Below, in pieces: positions 49,110 to 61,377 of a stretch of 64,000 nucleotides of DNA. The notes under the pieces were generated by a model. The model was not told the origin of the DNA. It saw nothing but the letters and a program-made list of their open reading frames with translations, and made no database searches. Source of the DNA: Aldrovandia affinis. Taxonomy: Eukaryota > Chordata > Actinopteri > Notacanthiformes > Halosauridae. The DNA lies in NCBI GenBank assembly GCA_029706075.1, contig JAINUG010000192.1:1282001-1346000 (forward strand), read 5' to 3'. Every line of letters starts with the position of its first letter. Within the stretch, counting starts at the first letter, position 1. The position numbers were made by a program, and so were the translations under genes.

Positions 49110-49990
49110 TGTGACTGTACAGATAGTGAGAAAAAAACCTAACATGCAGGTGTGTCAATGAATTAAGTAAATAACATTCCAGCATGCATAGGGTCATGTA
49201 TAAAAATGCTGGACAGGCCTGTTGCCTATGATTATGGCTAGCATGGCTGCAAGAGGAAACCTCCATGACTTTGAAAGAGGGGTGATTGTTTGGCAGGAGC
49301 TTCAGTGACCAAGACAGCTGAAATTACTGATGTTTCACAAGCAACAGTGTCTATGGTGATGTCAGCATGGAACTCAGAGGCAAAGGATTGTGATGTCCGT
49401 GCATTCTCAAGTGAAAGGCGAAACAGATGAGCAACAGCAGATCAGCTGACCACAAATTTAAACCTGGTGTGACCGTGCCGTCTCCCTCAACTGCAGTAAT
49501 GGCTGTCGGCCAGCTGGTGGCAGTGTTGCGTGCCGTCTCTCCCTTCCCCTGGATTTTGCCTTAATTGCTGTTTGTGGCTAATTAGCTACCTAGTGGTAGC
49601 ACCTGGGTAAACCCCTTTATAAGTGGCTTCGCCCAGGTGCTCACTGGATTGATATCTCACGAGATTGTTTTCTCACACTGCACTTGGCTCTTGATTGGGC
49701 TGGTGACTGCGGGCATTGGGTTGGTACTTTAAATAGCTTACTTTATCTTGTTGTTATTTTGGATTGTCACACTCCACCTGCAGTCACACTCCAACACCCC
49801 TCTACAGATTCACACTGACACGGATCCACGCATTTCAGTATATTGAAATAAAACTCTATAAAACGATTTACCTTGTCTGGTCTCCATGTTTGTTTTTGAC
49901 TGCTTGAATGTCGGTCATAACACTGGGATGAGGGTATTCAACAATGATGGTGGTCCAACCACAAGTGTGGACTTTAAGTGACTTGTTTAC
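49110..49990 (+). mobile_element. Tc1-like transposon remnant, split by a solo LTR
   Basis: The segment at about 49150-49467 (AGCATGCATAGGGTCATGTA, then AAGAGGGGTGATTGTTTGGC and ACAAGCAACAGTGTCTATGG) matches the N-terminal helix-turn-helix part of a Tc1-type transposase gene. The same family recurs directly downstream at 50028. It has stops in every frame. A solo LTR occupies 49468-49922. The outer limits are approximate. Confidence 0.6.
49468..49922 (+). mobile_element. solo LTR of a gypsy-type element (fossil)
   Basis: 455 bp with TG...CA ends (TGTGACCGTGCCG ... GGTCATAACA). It contains a TATA-like CCTTTATAAGTGGC and a GAAATAAAACTC polyadenylation signal, flanked by CTGG on both sides (49464-49467 and 49923-49926). 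No internal region is present. Confidence 0.72.
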
Positions 49991-50027
49991 ATTTTTGTTC
50001 ATCACCTGTATGTATGTATGTATGTAG

Positions 50028-50828
50028 AGGTAACTGCTAAAATAGAGGAAACACTTCTATACAGGTGTGGTTCCAGAGTTAATTAAGCAATTATCATCCC
50101 ATCATGCTTAGGGTCATGAACAAAAAATGCTGGGCAGGCCCAGTTGCCCATTATGTTTGCTGCCATGCAAATATCATTCTAGGGAGTGAGCAGAAATGAT
50201 AGTTTCAGAACAGTTGACCGAGAACTTCACAGAGAGGGATACTATGGTTGGGTTGCAGTGCATAAACCTCTTATTACACCTAAAAATGCATGTTAAGTGG
50301 TGCACAAGTAAAAGTGGTGCAAAGAACATAATCAGTGCTCTACTGAGCAGTGGAAAAAAGTCATATAGCCAGACGAGGCATCCTTCACCCTGTTCCCAGC
50401 AAGCATTGAGTGCTTGGGGGAACACAGACCCGAGTGCTTGTTTCCCGCGGTGAAGGGTTCTGGCGGCTGTTATTGAGTGGGGTTCCTGGCATGGCTTATA
50501 TCCACTCAGAGGGCAAGATAAATGGCAATAAATACAAAGCCATTCTGAGTGATCACCATCATCCTATGGTGAAGCATTTCTATCCTGATGGTCACTCTGG
50601 ATAAGAGTGTCTGCTAAATGCCTGTAATGATTGGAGTGGTCTCTTCCAGGATAACGATGCCCCCATCCACAGGGCACAAGTGGTCATTGAATGGTTTGAT
50701 GAGCTTGAAAATGATGTAACCCATATGCCAGTCACCAGATCTCGACCCAATTGAACACCTGTGGGATATTCTGGAGCAGCGCCTGTAAAACTGGATGAAC
50801 TTCTGATCAGTTTGCGCCATATATTAAA
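50028..50828 (+). mobile_element. Tc1-like transposon remnant carrying an L2-tail insertion
   Basis: It begins near GAGGTAACTGCTAAAATAGA, a typical inverted-repeat start for this family. It later reads HPMVKHFYPDG, then FQDNDAPIHRAQVVIEWFDE (DDE motif region) and a DLDPIEHLWDILEQRL-like stretch in shifted frames. The transposase is broken. A short LINE tail sits at 50591-50630. The right terminal repeat is not recognisable. Confidence 0.75.
50591..50630 (+). mobile_element. L2/SINE 3' tail fragment (about 40 bp)
   Basis: GTCACTCTGGATAAGAGTGT followed by CTGCTAAATGCCTGTAATG. This is the conserved GGATA-loop hairpin tail and it interrupts the Tc1 transposase remnant between YPDG and the DDE block. 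Confidence 0.75.
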
Positions 50829-51627
50829 TGTAGTGATGTAGCTACCCAGCTATATTCTGAGAAAATTGCTTAACTAGGCTACTTGAAAGCTACATAATTC
50901 TGAAAGTAATTAAGCTATCCACAGGCTACTGGGAAATGTAGTTAAGCTAATAGCTTAGCTACTCCCCAACACTGCTTAAAATCATAGTGCTACGGTGTTC
51001 AACAGTCAGCGTGTTTTGGTGCAGATTGAGAAAACGAAATCCTGCACTCAGAACTCCTCCAGGACCAGGTTTGTAGACCACTGTAAGTGACTGATGTTCT
51101 CATACTGTTGTCATAGCTAACTAGTTAGCTATACTAGTTAGCACTGTTGGCATAGTATAAACTATTACTCACAAATATTATATCTGTGTAACCTTATAAG
51201 TTAGCCACTAATTTGTGAGCATATATAATCTTTGATGTTCAAATATTTTGTTTGTTTTACTCAATTTCATATCCTACCTTTCAACATTCTGTGAAAAATG
51301 TATGCAAATGTATGGATATGTCTGAATGTCTTCTGTTATAGTAAGAGGCACCTAGTGGTCAGTAATAAAAACTACAACTATAGACAATAAAAAAGTTCTC
51401 AATTGGTTGACAGCATTTTGGAAATACTCCAATTCTAGAGCAGAACAACACCACAGTCGCAGTGGGTAGTACTGCCCTCTAAACAAGTTTGTTAACCGGA
51501 TGTGCCACTATCTCAAAACATTTGGTGACTCAAACAAAATTATACCCAGCTAGTATTTGGCACATAAAGGTTATCAGTGCCACATTGACTACAATTTTAT
51601 ACTCTCTAAAAAACGACGGTGTCTGTA

Positions 51628-51630
<3 letters not shown>

Positions 51631-51661
<31 letters not shown>
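51631..51661. repeat. (GT)10(GA)5 compound microsatellite
   Basis: GT run switching directly to GA, in a gfra2 intron. Confidence 0.96.
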
Positions 51662-51662
<1 letters not shown>

Positions 51663-51783
51663 AATAGAGAGCGTGTGCACATGTACGTGCATACATGTGT
51701 GTGCATGCACAAGTTTGTCTGTGCAAAATGTGTTGCAAAGTGTCACATTTTTAAATAATACATAAATACAGTGATTTTGATTT

Positions 51784-52050
51784 GTTATTACATTATCCGG
51801 TGAAGTTATTACATTATTCATCAAAAAAGTTGTTACTCACCGGATAATGTAATAACCAACGGATAATGTAATAAGTTATTACATTATCCGGCAAAAGTGA
51901 CTACGCTATCCGTTTAACATGTTTACTACATTATACGGCAAGTTATTACATTATCTGATTTTATTACATTATAAACTCATTGTAAAGGAAAAGGTTATTA
52001 CATTATGAAAAGTTATTACATTATCCAGTGTTATTACATTATCCGGTGTT
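51784..52050. repeat. clustered direct and inverted TTATTACATTATCCGG motifs
   Basis: About eleven copies of a 15-16 bp motif occur in about 270 bp, most forward and two reversed (51840-51856, 51860-51874). The pair at 51860-51890 is a perfect palindrome with arms CGGATAATGTAATAA and a single central base. No known family recognised. Confidence 0.85.
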
Positions 52051-55000
52051 ACAAACGCCTGAGACAGCGTTTTCCACCTCCATCAACAAAACAACAAATT
52101 ATGATATTTCTTGTGGAAAAATGATTTTGCATCCCTCCAATAGAGTTCCAGACACTTCTAGAATCTATGCCAAGGTGCAGTTAAGCTGTTCAGGGGCCCG
52201 TGGTGACCCAACACCCTATTAAGACACTTTGAGTTGATAGTTACCTGCATGTACATAATGGTCTGTTCTCAACATCAAATACTGATGTTGTTCTTAAGTA
52301 TGCATGTATGTATGTACACACAGTACACACTGCAGAACCCCACCCACTGCCCTGCCCTCCCCAATGCCCCAGTTCCTTAACCACCGCTGCACTAGTCAGA
52401 CAGACAGAAGATACGAACAGACTGTCTGTCTGTCTATCCGTCTGCTGTGTCTGTGTTTCAGCGTTTGCTTTTCCGTGTCTGCCTGTGTCTGTCTCGATCG
52501 CACAGTCGAGTCGTGCAACAACAACAACAACATGACATGATCTCTAAGCCTTCCACAACATAACACTGTTGCTGCTTTCTGTCCGCCCAGATAAGCAGCT
52601 GCTGAAAGGCTTTTTCTGTAAGTAGAAGGCTCAGTACAGCGGGTTATGGTTGTATATTGTGCTCTGCCTCACAGCAAGCCACTTAGTACTGCCATAGACA
52701 CTGACAAAATTAATTTCAGTGAGAAAGTACTTGCCGGTCAACACCAAAGGAACACGTCCTCTGGCTCTTCTTCCTAATCAATCCAAGCTGAAATTAAAAC
52801 AGGCTTTCCACCCACTGGCAAACCAGGGATTCCAAATGAACACATTATTGTACACCTCATTTCAGCTTAATTCTGATCTGAGCAAAAAAAATATAAGAAA
52901 CAAAAGAGACAACCTTGCTCTTAAAGTTTTGGTTTCAATCAATAAGCTAATTCATTTGTTTTTCATCTTATTACGGAAGTATGTACCTTCCCGTAGATGA
53001 CCGTTAGGTATTGCATTACAGTATCTCTTCCTTCACATAAAAGCATAGCATGAACATATTTCATATATCTGTCACTCTGGTGTGAGTTGTTCTCTGTTGT
53101 TCTATAATATTCCTTTGTCTGATTCGGCCGAATGATTCTTGAACTGCTTTCTGACCGAGGCAACACATCCCAACTATAGAGGTTCAAAATGTGATTCAGT
53201 GTGAACACAAGGATGGCAGATCTAAGTCACCGTTCTTTCAGGTTTTTCGGTAGATTGTTAAAATGAAGATGCTTCCCTTCACGGCGCCCTCGGATGTTCC
53301 CCATTCCAATTAAGGCTGTGTGGTGCACCTGGCTGTAAAGAAAATGGCCCACTGTGCCTTTATTGTGTCAACATCACTCGCTGCCTTGTAGTCCTGTAAT
53401 GGGATAAATGGGGCCTTTTAAGCTGTGTGAGGGGGAGAGTCTGCACCTAATGGAACTTCATTTTGTGGATACATTTTGTCTTGCCTTTTGACCTACACCA
53501 ACAGGGTTGTGCTAATGACATGAGTTTAATCAGGGCTAGCAGATACTTCTCCTCCAGGGATGGGATAATTAATTATTTGTATTCCCCCCACTAGTTCAAA
53601 TGTTAAATAACTACAAGGGTACATTTGCCTCAGTTCAGAGGGAAAGGTTCTGAAGATGAGCTTTAAAGCATAGTGTATTTACAACTTTCCTTTATGATCT
53701 TTTTTTCAATTTCCCACTTTGGTTTATTAGTAATGAGGTTCCTTGCTATCACGTAGAAGTAAAGTAAAGTTGCTGCATTCGTCATAAAGTGATTTGAGGA
53801 CATCTCATATTCACAGCGGTTCATAATCACAAAGGTCTGCAAAGCTTTCAATCTTCAACCCTTTGTATGCTTTAGCAACATGGTATCACTTTACATTACA
53901 GTTGCACCTATACCTGTGTAGTTATATTATAACTACTTTGGTAACAAGCAGTTATTAATATGTAACAGCATATAAGAAATAATTACACATGTGAAACAAG
54001 GCCAGCCCTGTTACATTTTAGTTATAATGATGTAAATGATAACTAACTATATTATTATTACCTGTCTAATCATACTATGCATATACATTTATAATATAAT
54101 TTATAATCATAACTAACATGTCACGTCAAGGGAAATAATGATTCACAGTCAGTTTTCTCTTGTCCACTCACACCAGCACAATGGATACACCTGCCACAAT
54201 GCCACACACCCTGTCTGGGATCTAAACCTCACACAACACACTGACCCATCCCCCAGTTTCAGTCGAACATTCTGCTGAGTCCGTATATGGAAAAGTTAAA
54301 GGGAAGGTATTAAAAACAGGAAAAGTTATTTGTAAATCAGGATGTGATTGGCCAAGTCAGGAAACCTAGGTGTTCTGGCGAGGCAGATGGGAAGGGGTTT
54401 AACCCTGACCTGACTGCTGTCTGGCCATGCTCCCACTGCCTATTACAGGTGAGCTCTGTGTTTTTCCCATTTGCCATTAAATTGGATTCCATGTTGATGT
54501 TGTTGTTTTGCTTGTAACGAGGTAATTAGGGAAAGCAAAACAACTGTTTGATGCATTGTCACAGCGGAACAAATTTAGGCATTGGAGATGAGCAACACGA
54601 TTCATTAGATTTGAAAATGCTAAAAACAATTGTATCGGTGGGAACCCTACTGAGCACTGTTTTTTTCATGAAGTAGCACAGAGTAAACAATGTCAGCTCT
54701 GGTGGGCTGTGACTCCTCTCCTGCCTCGTGGCTCGTGTCATAATGGGACAACAAGCCTGTTGTTTCGCTGACTGGGTTCAAACATGTGATCGCAGGCAGC
54801 GAGCAACAGCCCTGCCGTAAGGGCAGTCTTTGACCAAAAGAGAAAATTCTACTGATGTTTGCGAAAACAGGCCTACTACAAGACAGAAAAAGTGAGGTTT
54901 TAGAAGAAGCTTCTTATTGCCTCAGAATCCCTGTATGTGCCAGCTTTTACTCCAGCCTCTGTTCTTGATTAGATCATTAGTTCCATTATTGGAACGGTTC

Positions 55001-55436
55001 ACAAAGGTACATGCATATGGCTGAATGCGTAGTTGATGTTCAATACAACTAGAAAAATTCACAAAGGTATTGGTTGTGATGAAAATCATACATACACGGC
55101 CCTCCATGGCACCGAGTTGGAGACCACTGTTTTAAAGCGATATCAATCAAATGAGAAATCACGACCCCCCTGTCTTGTTCCTGCTCACAGCATAATGGAA
55201 TGCAGAAATGAGTAAAGAGTAAAGAGAGTACAGCGTTAATCAATCTTTGTGCTCAGCACATTCTGTAGTTCATTTACTTCAACTGATCTGTAATAATGCA
55301 GTCGCACAAAGCAAGGAGCGGGATTATTTTATCAATTTTTTGCAAGCTCGGTGTAATCAGTTTTTGCGGAGTCAGTGATTTGCCTCAAAGCGCAGCCTGA
55401 AATCTGACTCACTATCTCTCTCTCTTTATATATACA
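52051..55436. other. gfra2 intron, mostly unique sequence
   Basis: No gene or complete repeat seen. The CTGTCTGTCTGTC-rich stretch at 52395-52500 is low-complexity. AACTTTACATTACAGTT-like sequence at 53888 hints at an old repeat. Confidence 0.5.
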
Positions 55437-55600
55437 CACAGTGGGTATAAAAAGTATTCATCCCCTTTGCCATTTTTCTAATTTTATTTTCTTACTTGAT
55501 TTGGGACCATCACAATCCACCATCAGAAGGGTAGTGGCAAAAAACTGTGACACCCCTTGTAACACCTGGCATAGTTGTATATGTATTATGTAGTAGTTAT
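55437..55600. mobile_element. Tc1-like terminal sequence
   Basis: CAGTGGGTATAAAAAGTATT followed by CATCCCCTTTGCC matches the end of a common fish Tc1-like family, mirrored by the end at 18540-18565. It is probably the left end of the element whose transposase pieces lie at 56280-56665 and 58275-58500. Confidence 0.6.
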
Positions 55601-55602
55601 AC

Positions 55603-55930
55603 ACTCAGTGTCAACTTTATTAAGTACACCTGCTCGTTAATGCAATTATCTAATCAGCCAATCATGTGGCAGCAACTCAATGCATAAAAGCATGCAGACA
55701 TGGTCAAGAGGTTCAGTTGTTGTTCAGACCAAAAATCAGAATGGGGAACAAATGTGATCTAAGTGGCTAATTGACCGTGGAACGATTGTTGGTGCCAGGT
55801 AGGGTGGTGTGAGTATCTCAGAAACTGCTGATCTCATGGGATTTTCACACACAACAGTCTCTAGAGTTTACAGAGAATGGTGCAAAAAACAAAAAACATC
55901 CAGTGAGCGGCATCTGCAAGGCAACAAGGC
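55603..55930 (+). mobile_element. Tc1-like transposon N-terminal fragment (second family)
   Basis: It begins ACACTCAGTGTCAACTTTAT followed by TAAGTACACCTG, then ATCAGAATGGGGAACAAATG. The frame has VSISETADLMGFSHTTVSRV followed by YREWCKKQKTSSERH, the paired-like helix-turn-helix of a well-known fish Tc1 family. It breaks off before the catalytic domain. Confidence 0.78.
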
Positions 55931-56669
55931 AGCTTTTATAATGAGGGTCTGTTTAACTTTATTGGAAACTTGTATTGACCATCAAAGAATACAGAATTTC
56001 CCAAAACAGATTGGTTCTTCCTCTTTGCAATTTCAGCAAAGAGGAAGAGGATTGATTACCTCATCTTAATCTTTTCATTTGCATTATTGTCACAAAAACA
56101 CACTTAAGAGTTACTCTTGTGAATATTTAAAGACTTACCTATGAGAAAGTGTGAGCTGCTTGATAACTACATTTTACCGACCACTTTAAGCAAAGAATGA
56201 TTTCACTCCAAAGTAAGCTATTAGAAGGTGAGTTAAGTGTAATTTTTAAGATATTTGATACATACGGACCCTGAACTACAATTGGAACTATCTTGTGGTC
56301 AGATGAAACAGAAATCTAGCTTTTTGGACATGCAAATTAGTGATATGTTTGGAATCCAAAGAATGCAAGTAATGTTGAAAAGCACCTCATGCCTATGGTG
56401 AAACATGGTGGTGGATCTTTAATGCTTTGGGGTTGTTTTGCATCCACAGGCCCTGGGGCCCTTATTAAAATAGATGGAACCATGAGCTCCAGCATATACA
56501 TTTTGTCCAAAAACCTTGTTCCCTCTGCCAGGAAGCTACACCTTAGCCACAGATGGACCTTCCAACAAGACAACGATCCAAACATATGTCCAAAGAAACT
56601 AAGATCAATGGGACTCATGCAAGAACATTTTAATATTTTTATCATATATTTCTCGTATTTTTTTTTGTG

Positions 56670-58298
56670 AGGTGACTTCTACGAGTGTTCCACGTCAGAT
56701 TCAACAAACGTAAATGACAACGTGAAACTGAATGCTATGTCTTCTTAAATGAGTGCACGTTCATGTGATTTGTGAATTAGCATAATTAACGCCCCAATAA
56801 TGCTATATAAGGTTAGGCGTCCCACCCCATTTTCACCAAACAAAACCAAGAAGGAAGACTTTACGAGCTCGGAGATTGAAGTACTACTATTTGAAATAAG
56901 TAACCAAAAGCACATACTATTTAAGAGCTTCAACAGTGGGATTAAGGGGCCTGTTAAAACCAAGGAGTGGGGAAAAAATACTTGTGCAGTTAACGCAGTA
57001 TCATCTGTTGCCCGTAGCATCACAGAAATAAAAATAAATGGTGTGATATGAAATTGGAGTCTCGCGAAAACAAGGCGATGCATGACTGCAACAGGAGGGG
57101 GTCAGGAGGAAGTCTCCGTTACACACACCGACGAGCGAATACAGTACCAGTCAAAAGTTTGAGTACACCTGCTGGAAACTAGGTTTATCTCATAATTGAC
57201 AATGCTTTACACCGTATACGTTTCTGTAAATACTTTAAAATGACAAAAAGCACATGTAACAATGAACAAAATTAACATCAAAGAAATGTTCAAGAAAATT
57301 ATATTGAAAATTGAATCTTGGATTCCTCAAAATAGTCACCCTTTGCCGTGATAATAGCCTCACAAACACGGGCCATTCGGTTAATAGGTTTCAACAGGAA
57401 ATCACCCGATATGTCTTCCCAGCTCTCCTGCAGCAATTCCCAGAGAAACCTGTGGGTTGCTTTGCTTTGACTCTTCTGTCCAGTTCGTCCCATATAATTT
57501 CTATGGGATTGAGATCTGGACACTGGGCAGGCCAGGTCATCAGTTTGAGTTGTCCTTCACGTTCCTCCTTCACCAGGTAGTTCTTGCACAACTTCAAGGT
57601 GTGTTTCGGGTCGTTATCTTGCTGAAGAATGAAGGAGTGCCCGATTAGCCGTAGTCCAGATGGAAGGTGTACTCAAACTTTTGACTGGTACTGTACGTGC
57701 CATAATTGGCGAGGTTGCCTTGTCCGGTGTTGCAACGGATATCCCCCTGGACAACAACTGACTGCGAAGCACAGCCCGTGGTAACCGAAAACGCGACACT
57801 AGCCATTCGTCTGTCTCTGCAAATATATCAGCGCACTCTTCCAAGATATTGTAGTATTATACCATAGCCTCAATAGCCACAATTGAAACGAATGATAATG
57901 ATATAATGATATAAATTAATTATGAATGATATTATCCTACAATTTGAAAAGAAAACAGTCAAATATAGGCCTACAATTGTCAAACAGGATACTCTCAAAA
58001 TGATTATACATTATGAATTCTATCATTTATCATGTAATTTATATATTCAAACTCAACAGTTCTTCTAAGCAACGAAATAGACTCCATTAGTCAAAAACAA
58101 AGTTGTTTTGCTTTGGAGAACGGCAGGCAAATTGTACGTATGACTCGTACGACAGCTCTAGACCACTTGTAAATCTTTTCGTACCTAAGAGAAAATTCTA
58201 AATACGAGAAAATTGGTGAATGCGGCAAATTCTCGTAAATCACTCGCAGAGTGACTTACGAAAGAATTTGTGTGTAAAAGTGGTTCTTGCATCTGGCC
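56670..58298 (+). mobile_element. PIF/Harbinger-like element fragment
   Basis: The frame at 56860-57050 encodes KKEDFTSSEIEVLLFEISNQ and, further on, VNAVSSVARSITEIK. This resembles the Myb/SANT-like DNA-binding protein of Harbinger transposons. The high-coordinate end, reverse-complemented, starts GGGCCAGATGCAAGAACCAC, like fish Harbinger termini. The left terminus is not recognised. A 0.55-kb Tc1-type element lies inside it. Confidence 0.55.
57142..57693 (-). mobile_element. internally deleted Tc1-type element with perfect ends
   Basis: Perfect 27-bp terminal inverted repeats begin CAGTACCAGTCAAAAGTTTG and are flanked by TA on both sides (57140-57141 and 57694-57695). The interior keeps only the C-terminal transposase piece on the minus strand: LMTWPAQCPDLNPIEIIWDE followed by LDRRVKAKQP. 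The perfect ends suggest fairly recent movement with an enzyme supplied by another copy. Confidence 0.88.
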
Positions 58299-59344
58299 CA
58301 ATGTCCTGACGTGGCCATCTTAGTCTCCAGACCTGAATCCAATTGAACATTTGTGGTTTGAACTCAAAAAAGCAGTCCACAAACATCAACCCAAGAATCT
58401 GAAGTAACTAGAACAATTCTGCATGGAGGAATGGTTGAGGATCCCCCCCAAGAAGTTCCATAACCTCGTATAATGCTACAGAAGGCATCTACTTGCTGTT
58501 ATAATGGCCAAGGGAGGAACCACAAAGTACTGATAACATGGGTGTGAATATATGTGATTCTAGATTTTTCTGGGAAAACCGTTCGAAAACCGTATTATTT
58601 GTGAATCGTTCGATTGTGGTTCGTGCCAATGCATTATTATGAATAATATAATTTTCTGATTTTTTTCAGCATAAAATATGCCTCATTACTCATTATATGA
58701 TCTATTTTGTTATTTTTAGTCTACTGTATATATATATACGTATATGTATATATACATACGTACGTATGTGTATATGGAGACTAACTGAAGAGTGGACCAA
58801 CTTGTTTTTGGTCTACGAAACAAATTTGTATTATAAACCATATGTACGCAAGAATTGAGTAAACCACCCACTGATCTATATACGTATATATATATATATA
58901 TTTACTCCCAACTAACACGTAGCCTAACTGTGATCATTTCTCTGCATGAGGATAATGTCTCAGTGAAACAAATTACATTTTCTCTCATGGAGAATAGCGG
59001 CAATTTCAGTTGCTTTTTTATTACATTTTAAATTGCACCCATTCATATTACCTGACAGCGCATAATATGTTTTTGTGAAACCTGCACATCCATCGCACCT
59101 GCCACACTCAATCCTGCCTGGATGGTTGCTTCTCGTATGATTATTCCTTTAACGCAATAATAAATTGCGCTCGGTGATTTGAGACCTTCGGCGATGGTTT
59201 TGTAGAACGGTGTTCCCCGTTCCTTTCTAGCCCTGTCTTCCGGGGAAATGAGAAGTCAACCATGCATCGCGAAGCAAATGAGAACACCCCTGTCTTCGGC
59301 ACAAGTGGGGCCAGCGGGTTCACCGTGACAACACGGAACAGGTG

Positions 59345-59485
59345 CCCGTTTGTGCAGAACCAGTGTGCAGCTTGTGAGCCGAGGGCCGTGGGTTTGATTC
59401 CCAAGCGACATACAACCAATGCACTCTCAAGCGAGGTACGCCTGCTTACCCTGAACTGCTTGAGACGATATCCAGTGAATCATTG
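59345..59485 (+). mobile_element. tRNA-derived SINE fragment
   Basis: A box-B-like GTGGGTTTGATTCCCAAG is followed by CTCTCAAGCGAGGTACG and CCTGAACTGCTTGAG plus ATATCCAGTGAAT. This matches the body of a common teleost SINE (CTTGAGCAAGGTAC...CCTGAATTGCTTCAG...ATATCCAGCTG). The head is poorly preserved. Confidence 0.6.
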
Positions 59486-60826
59486 AGGTATCATGTCAAC
59501 ACAAATACAATAAACATGAGGTGAGGTGAGATTGGTGAGGTCATTTTCCACATATTGTAAAGGTTATATTAAGGGGATCATTTCTGTATCTGCTTTGTTT
59601 CTCCTGCTAATCACCAGATTCCTTATTATATCTTAATTGCTGTGTTCAATTTTATTTTAAGTCTCTCCATTTAGTTTCTCTCATCCGGGTTGATTGGGTT
59701 TTAGTCGACCACGACCATGCGAAGTCCTGTTTACATTAACGAGTCCAGAGGCTGGGCACAGGCCTCACTTGGATGTGCGTCAAACCCAAAATGCTGTCCT
59801 CTTCTTTCAGTTAATATTTTTGATCACATATTGCCAATCATTGGTCCACCCCACTCATTACACCCCATGGTTCAGGGTTCAGGCTTCATTTGAGCCATTA
59901 GATACAGACACGTCACCATATTCCCTGACAGGGGGGCGCTGAGTATGAGCAGTGATCCTGGTGCCTCGTGTGGCTACAAACGGTGCACGGGCATGAGAAT
60001 CACATCATTAGCATGCAGGGCCTCGAGGGTTGAGTGGAAGCTTCCCTTGGAGTTCATTGAGGTGGAAATCACACAGTAAACCGTTTTGTTCAAGAGGCAG
60101 GATTCATCCCCTCCTCCGTCACGTAGCCCGCCATGTGTGCGCTCGAGGAAAAGCCCAATTGTGAGCCGAGGCGAGGGCCCGATTTCTGTTTGACAATGTT
60201 CCAGATATTAACATTAATTTAATTCTGAATGATTCCATATGCCTCTCCTGGGTGTTTTTTTTTTTTTTTTTTGAGAATTTGCCTGAGGGGGGCAGGGGGG
60301 AACCTTTATTCCCCGTAACTAAGACATCCCTGCAACTTCAGTGGCCTTGGTGCAGAAGACTGCTGTCCTCCTGTGTTTTAATGAGGATTTCAGAATAAGT
60401 GGCTGGAACATAATGGATGTGAAGATGTCAAGCAACAGCCTATTCCTTCCGCGGGGGAATAATAGCGCACGGATGGAAGGCGATGCCAAATCCAGGCTAC
60501 ATTACTATTCAGTTACCAGCTCAGTCAAACCCAGTTAATTAAAATTCTCCTTCTGGAAGGTAAGACGGCGCTCACGGTGCTGGGAGACACAGGTCAGTGG
60601 AGGCCTGGTTACACGCAGGCGAGGAATCCTCAGCTCATCATTGCTGATTCGCCGCAGGAGAAACAGTAGAATGATCTCCATGCTGAGATTGTGACCAGAG
60701 GAAAAGGCTTTCATTAATTTTGCTTTGCTTTAAGGGGACCTGGATAAACTGCAGGAAAGGGCATCATCTATTTTCCCATGGATGACATGAGTGGATGAGC
60801 ATCTGTGGCAATGGAATAGCGTGTAT

Positions 60827-60828
<2 letters not shown>

Positions 60829-60858
<30 letters not shown>
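60829..60858. repeat. (GT)15 microsatellite
   Basis: Perfect run in a gfra2 intron. Confidence 0.96.
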
Positions 60859-60863
<5 letters not shown>

Positions 60864-61225
60864 CGTAACATCACTCCAACACGGACTTTGCGAGGCAGTG
60901 TCCGTCCAAGCGTAGCTGATGGAAGTTGAAGTCCGGAGCGGTCTGTACACGGTGACCCCATGCGATCGACCGCGCTGAAAGTCCCACTCATGCTAATGTG
61001 TCCTGAAGCCGAGGGAAATCTGGCCTAATGGACACTGGGAGTCTGGCTGAGGTGTTCGCCGGGCCACAACACCCCGAGCTCCAGGCTTCACATCCTGCTC
61101 TAGCAGCGCATTCATGCCGGTTGGCCATTCTTCTCTGTTGTGATTGTAATGTGATCGCTGGCAGTGATTCAAAGCACAAATGGCTTTTTTTTTTATACCG
61201 GGAATCCAGAGTGTTGAATAATGCC

Positions 61226-61377
61226 TGTCTAGGGGGACTATTAGGATGGTAATGTCTGTCGAGAGGGACTATTAGGATGGTAATGTCTGTCTAGGGGGAC
61301 TAGTCGGATTGGCAACGTCTGTCTGTCTAGAGGGACTATTAGGATGGCAACGTCTGTCTACGGGGACTATTAGGATT
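61226..61377. repeat. about 31-bp minisatellite, 5 copies
   Basis: The unit is AGGGGGACTATTAGGATGGT followed by AATGTCTGTCT, with one 35-bp unit carrying an extra GTCT. It lies in a gfra2 intron. Confidence 0.88.

Larger units (their letters stand above)
56280..58560 (+). mobile_element. Tc1-like transposase remnant interrupted by other elements
   Basis: The left piece (56280-56665) reads WSDE..., then MPMVKHGGGSLMLWGCFAST and the QQDND region of the DDE domain. The right piece (about 58275-58560) reads as the SPDLNPIEHLWFELKKAVH-type C-terminal block, EQFCMEEW, and an end near GGGTGTGAATATATG. About 1.6 kb of foreign sequence lies between them (a Harbinger-like piece and a small Tc1 element). 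Confidence 0.72.
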
